Assembly: GCF_021018805.1 (NCBI RefSeq)
Contig: NC_086283.1
Span: 10,863,162-10,927,161, forward strand
Direction: 5' to 3'
Length of the DNA: 64,000 nt
DNA from: Prinia subflava
Lineage: Eukaryota > Chordata > Aves > Passeriformes > Cisticolidae
Shown here: one piece after another, positions 1 to 12,703 of the stretch
Numbering within the stretch: the stretch's first letter is position 1
Layout of the letters: each line of letters starts with the position of its first letter
Program-made: the position numbers and the translations under genes
The notes under the pieces: model-generated
Seen by the model: only the letters and a program-made list of their open reading frames with translations
Database searches by the model: none
What the model was told of the DNA's origin: nothing

Positions 1-3000
1 ACCTACTCCTGTGCGAAGAGCTGGCTTGAAAGGGGCTCTCCAGCAAAAATTGTCAGACATTGGTGTGCTCAATTTGCAGAACTGTTCCTATTTCTTCTGT
101 GAGGTGTCTTCTCTGTACCCATAAGTTTATAGCAGACTTATCACCCCAAATTCAACATATGTTTCCTGTAATTGTCAGAAGACAAAATACCCCTCTCCCA
201 CTATTTCTTGAAAGGCTAGGGAAAGAGAGAGTCTTGGTGTTTGGTAATGAAGCACATGGTAGATGCTTCTCTTTATTGCTTGCATGAGGAGTTCAAAGAC
301 TGAGGATGGCAAGGACTGATAGATGTGGTGTAAATACAAATGACAGGCAAGGAGAAAGCTTTAGTTACAAAGGGCTTGCTTTTTTTTATAATGTTTGTCA
401 CTAAATGCAAGAAACTTCATCTTATTTATTAGTTTCCCTCCTCCCCTTTTTAATTCTCCTTCTGAGGGGAAAAAAACCCCTCTGTGATCTGATTATTTTC
501 AGAAGCTATTTCTTTGAAAAGGATGCTAAGAAGTCCCATGGGCTGCATTCTCATAGCTAGGGAGCTGTGTGTGCTAGGTGAAAGCCTGACACTAAAATCA
601 AGGATTATTTCATTTTCTTAAGTTTAAAAAATATTTTTCCAGTGGAAGTTGACAGACTCAAAACAGAATAAATTTGTTACCTCTGGAAGTCTTGCAGTTC
701 ACCTTGGATGCATATGTGCACTCAGTAGTGTTCACCATTCTCTCTCCTTTCCTTCCTCCCTCCCCCCAGAACTCCCCTCCACCTTCCTTTGTTGTTGACT
801 TCAGGTCTTGCAGTTCATGAGGCTTGTTTCCTTTCAAGGACACTCTTACATAATAAAGTTATTGGGCAACGTTTCTATAGCGTAAATATTTTTGTCTGGC
901 TTCTTAGAAAGAGGAAAGCTCAAAAGAAATGCGTAAGAGTAATTCTTAAATTCAGAGAAAGCTGATCTGACTAATTTACAGGGACTGAAATGTTTAAAAG
1001 TTGGAGGGGAAACAATGAAACATAGCAGGGATTTTGCCAGCAGCACATTTCTTTGCCAGCTCTGGTACCCAGGTGCAGGTGCCTGTTTCCAAGCTCCTGA
1101 CCATTAGAGGCTGAATCACCAGAGTGGTGAGGGAGACAGAATCTGCAGGCTGTGGAGCTACAGCTGCAACACTGACAAAACTAACTTGCCAGCCAATACA
1201 GGAAAATACTTGGTTTTCATAAAAATAAACCTTTTCCAGATATCTTCTTAAAAACTGGCTTGGAGAAACTAAATCAGTAAGTAAAGTGAAAAAACAATAC
1301 TTAGAATACTAATGATATAAAAATAATATAAAAATAATAATAATAAAATTCGTCTCCAGTATGTTCTAGTTCTGCAAAAGCTGAGATATTCTTCTTCACT
1401 ATTTTGCTCAAGTACAGAGGCTGTACAGGAAGCTAGCTAGATTGTGTGTGAGGAGGAAAGACCACAGAGAGACAGGCTTTTGTTTTAATTTGTTTTCATT
1501 CCTCAAGAGTTTTTTATTTATTTGTTTGTTTGTTTATTTTATGTAACACTCCCAGTTGAGGAGAAAGAGCTCACCAACTATGCCTATGTGTTCTGGCTTG
1601 CCTAAACTGCTTGGCTTTCAAAATTTTTATAGAAAATGGACTTGTTAAAAAAACATAGCTCAAATTGCCTTAAGCAATTAAGTTTCTTATCATTGACATA
1701 AATGACTTTATGTTTAATGGTGATGATCCTGATGGAGGACGATGTGGATGGCACTGAATCCTGCGGCAGAAGGGAAGAGTGCAGATGATTACTCCCTAGT
1801 TCACTTGATTTTTACATGATGATTTACAAGGTATGTAAATGAGCAGAGAACCACAGAAGGTACATTTAATGGCATCTCAATGCATCATGGAATTTACGAC
1901 AGGGCATGAATAGCTTGTGCACTCAACTGTTGAAAGCAGATGCTGCTATAATTCTACTTAATACTTAGAAGAAAAATAAAGCATATTGTTTTCTGTACAA
2001 ATGTTTATGAAACATTAATAAGAATAACATGCACCATTCAATGCTGAACATATAATGGGAAATCCTATCTTATAAATATTTATAAGTGTGACATTTTGGT
2101 TCACTCTATATGTTGATTTCAAGTAGCACTTTGGTGATTCTCCATTGTTTTTTCTCATTTAAGTCACACTGGTACCCCAAAGAGAAAGAAAAAGTGGAAA
2201 GAAGTCATTCACATAAATATCTAATATAAAAACTGACTTCAGTTATGAAAATGTGGGAAGACAGAGATAGTGCTGAAGGCAACCTTGCCCCTGATCTATT
2301 GCAGCTGGGTGAGTTACCAAAGAGTGGAAACAGCCTTGTCCTCACAGCTACGGGTGTGATAAAGAGTGTGTTAGATGGTAGGGAATCATTTGGAGTCTGC
2401 TGGCCCTGTGTGAGGAGGAAGGGACAGGAGGGCGTGCAGGGACAGAGAGGGTCAGATGTGGTACGAGGGACAGACAGGGTTAGGTGGCCGTGCTGGGAAC
2501 AGGAAGGAGAGAGCTGGAACTGCAGAAGGAAGAGAGAAGAAGGAGAGGAAGAGTCAGAGCTGCCCATGAGAGACTGCATAGAAAAAGTATGAGAGACTTC
2601 TAGATAATAAGGTGTTGATGCTTGAAGCCTTCTTCAGTATCAGTCGTACCTCCTACATCAGGAGAACGCTTACACTTGCTTCTGTAGTAGAACAGGGTAT
2701 TCATCAGTTTGAAACCAAGACTTTTTACTTGTAATGCAAGTTTTCTGCTTCTGCTATGAGAGGAATTAATGAGCTTCATTAAATCTGATGATATGGATAG
2801 ATTCCAGATTATTCTGTGATGGTGCAATTTTCTACAGGTAGTTGAAATGTTTGAATTAGTTGTTGACTGTTAATAGTTCTGGGTTTTTCAAGGGGTGAAG
2901 AATATTAACAACTAAAGTCTTTATCCCCTTTCTCACATAAACCTGATTTACTAGTTACAAAAATTATAGACCTTATTTGCCTTTTCAATAGAATGACAAG

Positions 3001-6000
3001 GCTTTCAGTCACTCAGTCAAGTTGTTCTCATTAGGGTGACAGCCTTTGAATCTGTACCTCTCTGACATTTTTGACAATGATACCTAGCAGCCAACAAAAT
3101 TTTACTATAACTTTTCCAGTCTAAAAGGAAGAGTCAAGCTTTAATCTCCCAAATTTAAATCTTAACTGCTAAGTGTACCTTTCTATTTAGGGTCTGGTAT
3201 TTCATAATATCTTGAAATTGAGAAAAAAATATTAAGCTTCTGATAAAAATTGAAACCACATCTTTATTTTAGATTAAGAATTTACTACTGGAAAAATCTA
3301 AGTCTAAATAATAAATTTTAGAAACATCAAAGCTGCTCAGTGAAGTTTGATTCAGAAATTGTGGTATTTATGGACTTCAAATGAATAACAACCAAAAAAC
3401 TCTGAGCTTTGAATAGGCATTTTACTATAAAACCTGTGAGAGACATCTCCAGTGATCCTTAAGACACTTGGGCAAGGTGAAAATTCTAGTAGAGCATCTT
3501 GCACTAAGATCTGATGGGATCCATTCTGGATGTTATAAATCTTGATGATTTGAACTGTTTAAAAGCCAGGGCTTTTCCTCCTTGGAAATGTCTGAACTTC
3601 CTGGGAAAAATCAAACCTTTGTACTTTGGTATTAATCTTTAGTATTTTTATTTGATAATGATGTCATGGTATCTCAGAGGATTCTTATTTTAGTGCCTAA
3701 TGACTCCATTTATCTGTATCATTTATGCCCCAAATTTGCATGTTCCAGAAGACATCATTGTCTTTCCTTAGAAGACTGAAGGCATAGGGTAATTTGTCTG
3801 TAACTGCTATGAAACACTGCAGTGACATGTCTAAATTTAAAAAAATATATATTTCCCAGATATCTTTTAAATGGAAAATGTGTAAAGCATGCACTTGAAT
3901 TTAGTTGAACTGGCACTTTCCTGTGAAGCAGCTTGTTTTTGTGGGAAAGTACAATAGGTGTTGCTGCTGGCAGCATCCCTGCCAAGCTCCTGGTTGGAAA
4001 GGGGAAGGCTCAGACTGCATAATTAGTGTTAGTAAATAATATTTTTTTTTAATGTAAAGAATTAACCCAGGAAGGAAATGAAGCCTGTGTTTTCTTTCTG
4101 GCAGTGTAGAGGTGAAACTACAAACATACAGGGTTTTCCTTGTCTCCTTAGCTCAGTGGAAATATCACTAGAATTGAAAGTCATACCTCAGCACTATGAT
4201 ACTTATGTGCTCTGCCTTTAAATGCAGTTTCATTAGGGAATCTACCCAATTTCAGCAAAAGTGAATACTGATACCTTATAACAAAATTTTATTTCAGAAT
4301 GGACAGATTTTTGCACTTTTAATCAGAATCTACAACTTGGTGTGTTGCATATTTTTCATAGGTAAAATTTAAAACTCACAGTGAGGAAACCCTTAAAAAA
4401 TGCAGCTGGGTCATGTTTCATACGCCTGTCCAAACAGTATTATTTTTTTCATTTCTTCACTGATTTAATGTTAAATTATTTGTTTGCCACAAGGAGTGTG
4501 AAGATGCCCTAAACATAAATAATTCGGTGTTAGTGACAAAACAGCATATAACAGATAATAGGATTTAGAACTCCTAGGTCATTTGAGAGGTTAGGGACAT
4601 TGTCCTAAGATGTTTTCCTCTTTGCTTGTAAAGATTCCATTTGCTGATTTCATGAGGCCCAGCTCTGATACAAGGGTCTTTTGAACGACTTTTTGAATCA
4701 CTCTACCTCTGATAAAATCTGACTTTTTTCTCTCTCTCTCTTTGTTTTTTTGTTGTTTTTTTTTTCTATTACTCTCCTCTTTTACCTCTTTCTCATCTTT
4801 TCTCTTGGTGGAGGGTAGAAGGAGGAACGAGGCAATATGGATAGTTTACTGTAGCCATAATAATGTGAGAGCTAGATTAAATTTAATTAAATAAGTTTAA
4901 TGACCAAAATGTTAATGCTGTCCCAGTTTATTATTAAGTTCAAGACTTAATGGGATTATTTTTTCTAATTAACTCTGTAAGCCTTTAGTCTGCTTGTATA
5001 TGTGGTCAATGGGGCAAGCAATCTTGATTACAGAACTCCTTTGAAAGTGAAAAATATCTACCAGTATTTGTAGGCATTGCACTGAGTTTCAGTAGAGTTC
5101 TTGAAAGTAGGATCTGAACTTATTCCCACAAAGAGTTTGAGTGATTTAGCAAGGAGGAGAAAAACGTTGTCACATGCCCTTTGTCGGGGTTGTGTGTGTG
5201 TGTAATAAGAGAAATTCAATTACTTGCTGAGGTAGTCAGTTTACCATTATGCGGAGTCCAAAACAATGCCACATTACAAGAAAGGAATAATAAAGCCCAA
5301 AGCAATATTCACTCTCAAATAATTATTGTTCTCATTAACTCTTATTGAATTCTGCAAATGGTATTAACATGCTGATATGGTAATGCTGTGAAAATATTCC
5401 ATTAGTGGGACATACCTGCTAATAAAATTAACACATTCTTGCTGCAAGGTAGACCATTATAATTTCTGTAACTTTCCTGTTGAGTTATTTTTTTAAAAAG
5501 TGCAATTAAATAAAAATATGTATTAATTATTTAATAAGGAATAATTTGAAAAGGCACACAATTTTTGTAGCACAATGTATGCTTTTTTCTAGTTGACTTG
5601 TATGGTTAAAAGCAGGCTGCATTTCTTCGTTTAGAAGATATTTGGAAACTGAACATCTAAATTTAGAGAGAGATGCCAACAGACACAGAAATACTGAGAG
5701 GGAGAGATGTTCAGGGTGCTCTATCATACTCCTCAGAGTATTTTCATATGGGATGTTCAAGAACCAGAGGAGAAGGGCAACACTGAACCAGAAAGCTATG
5801 GGGCAGGAGTGGTACCTGGCAGACAGGTCATGTTATAAACAGAAACACAAAAAAAAGCTTCCCCATTTCTGATGGTTCTGGGTTGGGTTTGGTTCTGCTC
5901 ACTAAGCTTCTGTGTTCCTCTGTCTCGTCAGTGTCAGTAAAGTACATCTCACACTTTTAACACTGTTATTTGCCTGCTATCATTGTCATTTTTCTTTTAT

Positions 6001-9000
6001 GTTATACTTCTTATCTTTTGGGGTTTTTTTGCATATGTGCACATTTTATAGTGTGATCAGCAACTGACTCAAAGCATTTTTCTGTGTATGGAGTATATGC
6101 TGGTTTAGAACTGGTTTATTTAAAAAGTTATAATTAAAGGAACACAGCATTGTAGTGTGGAGTGGAGTGTGGAGTTCAACTTGTTCATTCTTAAATTGTT
6201 ATATTAGTCTAGGCTGCATAAGTATCTTTGTCTTTCACAAGAAGAAAACAAATGGCTTGTAATGGCTATTAGAACCGTTTGATTTTTCGATAAGCATTTA
6301 ATGGAAAATTATCTAATATTTAGCTAGGTCAAGGAGCCTTTTCCTTGTTTTTTAAGTACCTCTAGGAGCCAGAAAATCTATAGTTTTATCAGGACACCCC
6401 TCTTCATCCCCAGTCATTCAAGACCTTAAAGGGACTACAGGTTTCCTCTTGCCTGTCATGCAGAGTTGAGTATAATCTTATGATATTTTAGATCTACAAA
6501 ATTGGGTTAGAAATCTTCACAGAACAGGCTGGAGGCTTTTTATAAATCTGAGGCTTTTCTGCTTCTGTTCAGATAAAGAAAGCTAATGTGGCAACAACCC
6601 CTGAGGTGAAATATTACAACTTTGGCTTCCAAAGCTATCCGTTAAACTGTAGCATTTAGATTCAAAAGGTTCTGGATTTATGCTGTTTCTGTAGCCCTAA
6701 CCCAAACCAGAAAGTTGTGCATCTGCTTATGCACATATGCTGACAGAACAGGAAACAGGAAAATTGTTCAACCCACTTTGTATCTCCAGAAAAATTTCTG
6801 ATCCAGCTGGATCTTGTTTAGGGCAAAATTTTAACCACTTATTTATCAGATTACATATTTGATTTTCAATCACAATGCAAGTAGACTGAAAAAAAAAGGT
6901 GAAGTATGAAAATATGTTCATATTGTGGATATGTTTCTATCAGGCAAACTGTTACCAACCTTGGGTAACAGAACTCTGATCACCTTCGTCTCTTGGTTGA
7001 AATGAGAAATTCTTTTAGAGTTTTCTTTTGTTTTACTTTTTTGTTGTTTTTCTCATCTTAACATTGATATATCAGAATCTTTATATTAAGAGCACTATGT
7101 TATTTTCAAGTAATCCAGTAAGTAGAAGTTAGTAGACTGAAGTTTCTATCAAGTTTCTCCCTATTCACTGTTTTCTGTAACTGGTAGACAAAAAGGATTA
7201 AAGCGGTTACTTCTATGCATTTTTTTCTTCTAGCTTTTCTGAAGATTTATGCATACCTTTAATAACATTTCTCAAGTTGTTTCAGTTATGAGATAGTATT
7301 CAGGTAAGATGTGCATTGTACTGTAAGTTTACAGAACAGTTTAAGAAAGGGAAAAAGACGAGATTTTTTTTTTATTCTTGAGGTTTTATTTGCATCACTA
7401 AAGCACCTGCATATCCTTTTTCAGCTATTCCAAATCAAATCCAAATGCTTAGGACAACAACGGAATCCAAACTCTTCCAAGGGCTATGAATTTTAGTGCA
7501 AATGGGAAATATATGTAATGGACTTGGCTCCCAGGGAGCTGTAAAAATCTCTTTTATGAGACAAAGCTGGTGTCAATCTGTCTCTGACTGTAAGTTTAAC
7601 AGGAGACTACAGTCTACTGGCTTCAGTCAAATAGTTATCTTATATCTGGGGAAGCAAGAGCATATTGTCAGCTTGAGGGAAGACGTTTTAGCTGTTTGCT
7701 GGCTATTAGGAGGAGATATATAGCTAAAGCAGAAGCACCCCCAGTTTAAATGAACTGCTGAAAATAATCTCAAAATATTGGAAATGTGTCACTTTTTTCA
7801 GATGCCTTTCTCTGATCAGTTGATATTTCCATTTGTAATGTCACGCATGGAAGCGGGAAGTTGGCCATGCCATTTGAAAGGGGGCAGCTAGATTACAAAA
7901 GTTCAGCTTTTCATCTATCTTTAGAAAAATCCTCAGAGCATAAAAAAATGTCTTTGGCAGATAAAAGCACGAGCCAGTGCATGAAATTTTAATCCAAAGG
8001 GGACCTATGAGATCATCTGGTTTGATTATCTGCATGTTATGGTCCAGAAAAACTCATCTAGCTATTTGGAGTTTTGAAAGAGTTTTGCAATAAAGATAGA
8101 AAGTGATCTTGGAAGCAACACAGATTACTGCATCCGGGAAACACACATTCCACCTGCTAAAGGTCATACAGCCTAAGAGTAAAAGGTGTGCCTGGGGCTG
8201 TGTGGGTCAGTTTACCTTCTTTCAGGTAGCCACTTATGTTTTTCATGCAGCTGACTTGAATCTGTCTAAAATATATTGGGGTTTTCTGCTGAAGATTGCC
8301 TTACAGAAAGATATTGGATCTTGACCTGAATTTATCATTTTGTCGTCACTTCCTCTGGTAATTTGCTACACTGCTTGATCTTCTCTCATTAGCAGCCTTT
8401 GCATAATTTCCAGCAGGGTGTTGGGATGGGGGTTGGCATGGTAATGATGCCAATTTTGGTTTGAATCTACTCCCTTCAATTCAGCGTAAATAAGACAAAG
8501 AAGGACAATATCTACAACATATTGGATAGTCCTGGTCTGTAACCATTGAAGCATGTGAGAAAAAGGCTTTTATTCCCATTTTAACATCTGAGAGATTTTT
8601 AGTTTTTTATATGTAACAACACTTAGAGGGGGGTTTTGAATCAAGGAGCTTCCAAATTAAGGTATAATTTAAGCTAAATAGTTCTATGCAGCCTTGCACG
8701 CTGTCTTAAAATTCAGTTTTATTTTACACACACACAGGTACGTAAGTATACACATACATATGGTCGATATATGCCCACATACACATATATATGTTTTTAA
8801 GGAATAGTTTTGTAGTTGCACAAAGGGGAGGTGGATGCATCCTTTCTAGCCTCCTACAAAATGAGAAATAGTCACTGGGGAAGCCACAAGTGCTCTGGCA
8901 CTTGTAAAGTTTCAACATAAAAATCGAAGGTGTGCAGGCTTATACAGGTCTAGATGATACTTGACAGTGGAATTTGAAAAGCAGCTTTCTTATTAGAATC

Positions 9001-12000
9001 TCACAGTGAGACTCAGGTAGGATTTAGGCAACCATGGCTATTATGTAGCTGTAGACTCTGGATAAATTAATACAGCCCTGGGTGGAGAATTTAAATGCAA
9101 AATTAATGTGATTCTTAATAATAAGACAGAAGAAGGGCTAAGACATATGGTTTATACTATACCTACAAGATAAGAAGCTTTGAAAGATCTCTGAGGCCTT
9201 TTTAAAAGTGTCTGCTGTCACTATTTATATCTTCAGATGGGATTATTACATGTGTAGTGAGATTTCTCCATATGCATTTGTGTTACATGATATAAACTCA
9301 TGAATCTGTGCTGGATGCATGAGCAGATACAGAACAATACTGAGCCAGTACTAAGAAATTGTTTTTCCTAAAAATTGACCCCTACATATTTCAATTTTAA
9401 TACAGAGAGGACCTAATTCAAACTTATGTCTATCAATGGGAAGATTCTCATTGGCTTAAATTGGCTTTTAATGAGACTCCCAAATGCCTGGGGAAGAAGT
9501 GCTTTAATTTGGTGAAGAAATTTCAGCATCAAGGACTCGCTTAACCACAAGAATTTTATCTTCATTCAGACTCATTATATTGTTCTGTCATTAATAATCA
9601 CAGTGCAAAGTAATTGAAATCGTGGTAATACCATGTAATGGTATTACATGGGTCTGTGTCTAGTCCAAAGTGTGAGAGCAAGACTTTTTCATTTTGTTTG
9701 GTTTGGCTCCCAGCACAAGACACAGCAAGCAGTTTTATTGTGCTGTTTGTCAGAGGGTGATGAATTGCTATTACTAAACAGGTGAACTGTGACACGCTGG
9801 AAATGAATGTGGGGAGGAGCAATGCACATCTCAAATTACATGCTCTGTTATGTAGATTACAGGTGGTAGGTGGTGAGTCCTACAAAATGGATGGGTTGGT
9901 TATCATTGTGCCAGTTCTTCTTTGTAATGCACATCAAGAAGAATCATGAGTAAACCCGGCTACTCAAAATTTCCAGGAGCTGCTTGTGAAAGTTGCTTTC
10001 TCTTAAATTAAAGAAGAAAAATCTGATTGTAATCATCTGAATGTAAAGAATTACTTCATACCTTCAGTTTGCTGTAAAGAAGGAAATACTTGCAGTTTTT
10101 GGCAAGTTTTTAATTCCTATTAACAAACTGGAAAGTTTTATTCCACACTGTATAAACAATCCAAAACAATTTCAAACAAAGCAGGTTTAACAGATACAAG
10201 TAATTTAAAACTGTGGATTTAAATACTTTTGTGTGTATGGGGGTGTGCGCACATGTATTTAGCATTGAATTGATGACCTTTTAAAAAGCAGAACCTTTAG
10301 AAACATTCTGAAGGTGTCCTGAAGAGATTATGCAAGACTAATGTCAGTAGGAAAACAGAAGTCTCCTTAAAAGAAATCCACTTTGTCTCTTTTACTATTA
10401 TTTCTTCTACGTTGTATTTGCTTTTATTTACTTAAAAGCTGACCTACTGGAGAGCTTCATGCGACAAGCATCTCGCTAATTTGTGGTCTCAAGAGAGGTT
10501 AGCAGCTCAGACAGCTTATTTCAACTTGTTTCAGTTGAACCTTTATAATATCATATGTTCAGTCTTAATTAGTTGGTAACAAAAGTGAGAAGCTGTCCCC
10601 TCTAGCAGTTCTAGTAGTGAAAGATCTGGGAAACGAGATAAAACATTTTCAAAAATGAATCAATTTTAGTATGTGATTAGTTAAACTAGCAGCTTGGTCT
10701 GCCTGCTTGGATGTGTAAACCCCCTGAGTTTTGCAATTCGTATTTATATTTTTCCAGATCAGTAATAAAATTTTTAGGACTATGCATAAAGCTAATGAAA
10801 TTATCACACAGGACATATTTGAAGGCCTTTCTGGTATGATGAATAAAATTGTGCCCAGTGGTTGTGCAACAGCCACAAAGAGCAGACAATTTACACTGGA
10901 ATCAGGCCTGAGGAAGTGTCAGCATTCCTACGTGAAATGTGTGAAACACAGCTCATATAATTTTCTTTAGGAAGACACTTCACTATCAAGCCTGAAGAGC
11001 ACTAAATGCTGTAATAGACCTGTTCAGCCATTAGTTAGCTAAATTCTGCTGTTGTTTTACTGGTGTAAATTGAAATAATATCAGGATAAAACACAGGAAT
11101 ATTCTTGATTTACAATGAATGAGGTATATTACGGATGAAAATTATATTTTCCATAGATAAATTCAGTAAACAAACATATGGCTAAAGTAATTCAGATATT
11201 TCAGTGCTGATTAAACCACACATGCAGGAAGACAAGTGTTTTAGCAGGCAGATTGTTCTCTGGCTTCAAATAGTCAAGTGGTCAATAAACAGAGTTGTCT
11301 AATTTGGATTCTGCACAAAGTATCAGAGACAACACCAAATTATTTGTTCAGTTGGAGTAGAAAACATTGAGTGCAAATATGGGTATTCTATTTTTCTGGT
11401 TTTTCCCTGTATTGCTATGTGTCTTGCTCTAAATGAAAAAATATTATTGAAAATATTTGGTGACTTGTTCCTTCCGAATCTTCCACAGAGGTGGAAAAGT
11501 GAGCAATAGTATTTTCTTCATGAAATTATTTTTATCTGGGGAATGTCTGTGAAGAAACTTTTATGTATTTCAGTGCAGAATTTAATAATTTTGACTGAAA
11601 AAAATGTAATGGTAAATATGAAGTGATAGCATATGTCATAACTTTTCTTTCAAGCAATTATAACATAGTCCACAGTAATAAGAATATTTTGAACTGTCAC
11701 AAAACTTTGTTTCTTGGGTTCTCAGCCAGAAAAATCTGCACACAGGAAATGAAGTTCTATGGGGTCTCAGTGTCAAAACTGGAGGAGGCTGTCGGAATTA
11801 TGCCTTGAGAATGATAGAAGCTGACTCAGTTAAATTGAATTTTATAATAGAAGCAGTCTAACCAGAGGAGAAAAGCAGGCATCTAGCTGGGAAGCTGGGA
11901 ATTGAAGTTTTATATGGTGAGAGGAGAGCTGGAAACAGTGACCTTTCTGCTTTGAGGTCATGCTGCAGTTTTTGATCACTCGGTGGCTGGCTCCCTTTTG

Positions 12001-12149
12001 CCAGTCCTACAGTTCTTCTCACAGGCCTGGTTGAAATAACTCTGCTATGGATAATCTTTGGTGTGTCAACAGCTTCTGTTTTATGATAAAGTAGGCTAAT
12101 GAAAAGTTAGAAAAAGGAAGAACTGAAAAATAACTTCTCTGGTTGCTGA
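1..12149. other. AT-rich non-coding DNA, no gene recognised
   Basis: No open frame here exceeds about 125 codons, none shows a recognisable domain, and the overlapping small frames on both strands behave like chance frames. No tRNA, rRNA or splice-bounded exon was recognised. The stretch is AT-rich with many short T and A runs. Small items inside it (a GC-richer block at 2,245-2,590, a CA/TA repeat at 8.7 kb, a double hairpin at 9.6 kb) are noted separately. It may be intron or intergenic; the sequence alone does not decide. Confidence 0.7.
8726..8793. repeat. degenerate CA/TA microsatellite
   Basis: A pure ACACACACACA run is followed by interrupted CATA and ATATAT units. It is a simple repeat decayed by substitutions; no function is implied. 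Confidence 0.6.
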
Positions 12150-12703
12150 GGCACTTAATGAAGGCCAGCAGTTTGATCCTTCCCCTCTTCTCTGCTTGGT
12201 GGAACAGCATCTGGAGTGCTGTGTCCAGTTCTGGACTCGGCACAAGAGGGACATGGAGCTCCTGGAGTAGATCCAGTGGAGGCCGTAAGGGCAATGAGGG
12301 GGACAGGACCATCTCTCAGAAGGAAAGGCTGAGGGAGCTGGGCCTGTTCAGCCTCGAGAAGAGAAGACAGAGGAGATCTTTACCAATGCATACAAGGGGC
12401 TGAATGTCAAGAGGATGGGGCCAGACTCTTTAGTGGTGCCCAGGACAATGGGCAATCAGCACCAACTGAAACACAGGAAAAGCTCTGTCTGAATATGAGG
12501 GAAAACTTCTTTACTTCAAGGGTGACAGAGCACTGGAACAGGCTGCCCAGAGAGGTTGTGGGGTGTCCTTCTCTGGAAATATTCAAAGCCCACCTTGATA
12601 CAATCCTGTGCTACCTGCTGTAGCTGAACCTGCTTTAGCAGCAGGGTTGGACTAGAGCATCTCCAGAGGCCCCTTCCAACCCCAGCCATTCTGCGACACT
12701 ATG
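12150..12703 (+). mobile_element. CR1 LINE, 3' end fragment
   Basis: This is a 5'-truncated, non-coding copy of the avian CR1 retroposon in sense orientation. Recognisable in order are the tail-region phrases reading 'vital' CR1 words such as GTCCAGTTCTGG, AGGCTGAGGGAGCTGGG, CTGTTCAGCCTCGAGAAG, ACTGGAACAGGCTGCCCAGAG and GCCCCTTCCAACCCCAGCC, ending in a decayed octamer repeat (ATTCTGCGACACTATG). CR1 copies are typically 5'-truncated and lack a poly-A tail, as here. Several substitutions and indels mark it as old. The small open frames across it are by-products of the repeat. The left edge is approximate. Confidence 0.9.

Noticed and set aside
1501..1540. TTTG/TTTA run
   Set aside because: Too short and irregular to list as a repeat array.
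12019..12403. Overlapping frames on both strands
   Set aside because: They are translations of the CR1 tail and its edge, not genes.
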